Assembly (NCBI GenBank): GCA_020860805.1
Contig: JAJBTP010000101.1
Location: 1-16,738 of the forward strand
Origin: Tannerellaceae bacterium
GTDB taxonomy: Bacteria; Bacteroidota; Bacteroidia; Bacteroidales; Tannerellaceae
Direction: 5' to 3'
DNA: 16,738 bases
Shown in pieces: positions 16,733 through 16,738 of the stretch. The position numbers and the translations under genes were made by a program. A model generated the notes under the pieces. That model was given only the letters and a program-made list of their open reading frames with translations, ran no database searches and was not told the origin of the DNA. How positions within the stretch are numbered: position 1 is the stretch's first letter; each line of letters starts with the position of its first letter.

Positions 16733-16738
16733 TCAGAA
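16733..16738 (-). other. Possible last codon and stop of an upstream susC gene
   Basis: Read on the minus strand the window edge is TTC TGA, that is Phe plus stop, 32 nt before the susD start codon. Outer-membrane beta-barrels of the SusC type usually end in an aromatic residue, commonly Phe, and precede susD closely. Only two codons are visible, so this rests on position alone. Confidence 0.25.

Overview
This window looks like a chromosomal segment from a member of the Bacteroidales (Bacteroidota), probably a gut or host-associated anaerobe. The evidence is a SusD-family lipoprotein next to glycoside hydrolases, Bacteroidota-type promoter -7 boxes (TAnnTTTG) upstream of several genes, a glutamyl-tRNA synthetase of the type found in this phylum, Bacteroidota-style lipoprotein signals, weak Shine-Dalgarno sequences and moderate-to-low GC. 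Genus cannot be assigned from the sequence alone.

Left part (1-9.8 kb), housekeeping and all intact. On the plus strand are a three-domain Xaa-Pro aminopeptidase (61-1845), a gamma-carbonic-anhydrase-like hexapeptide protein (1940-2467) and a lipoprotein with a CBM9-like domain (2494-3615). Convergent to these is a minus-strand pair, gltX followed 5 nt later by the Kdo transferase waaA (6492-3725). Divergent from gltX is a membrane HD-domain phosphodiesterase of the PgpH type (6597-8633). A low-molecular-weight protein tyrosine phosphatase (9767-9285, minus) converges on it.

Between the last two genes is a 651-bp gene-free interval (8634-9284). It is filled almost exactly by a 632-bp element with perfect 22-bp terminal inverted repeats. 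Each end is a 106-bp arm carrying five copies of a GTGTA-core nonamer, and the two arms are mirror images in order, orientation and spacing. The core adds four TGTACAC sites at 22-24 bp spacing. It encodes no recognisable protein. I read it as a non-autonomous mobile element (MITE-like) or a remnant with transposase-binding-site arrays. It is the most unusual object in the window.

Right part (9.9-16.7 kb) is the distal end of a minus-strand polysaccharide utilisation locus. An intact susD (16700-14967) is followed by a hairpin with a T-run, then by a GH9 endoglucanase-type gene (14834-12302) and a GH31 alpha-xylosidase-type gene (12276-9897), closed by a strong bidirectional terminator. A SusC partner would lie just beyond the right edge. 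The GH9 plus alpha-xylosidase-like GH31 pairing suggests a beta-glucan or xyloglucan-type target. Both enzyme genes are broken: I can place eight single-base frameshifts, mostly in homopolymers, and two in-frame stops (TAG in GH9, TGA in GH31). The neighbouring genes have none. This is either real, localised decay of the enzymes while the binding protein is kept, or a low-quality stretch of assembly. Read mapping would decide.
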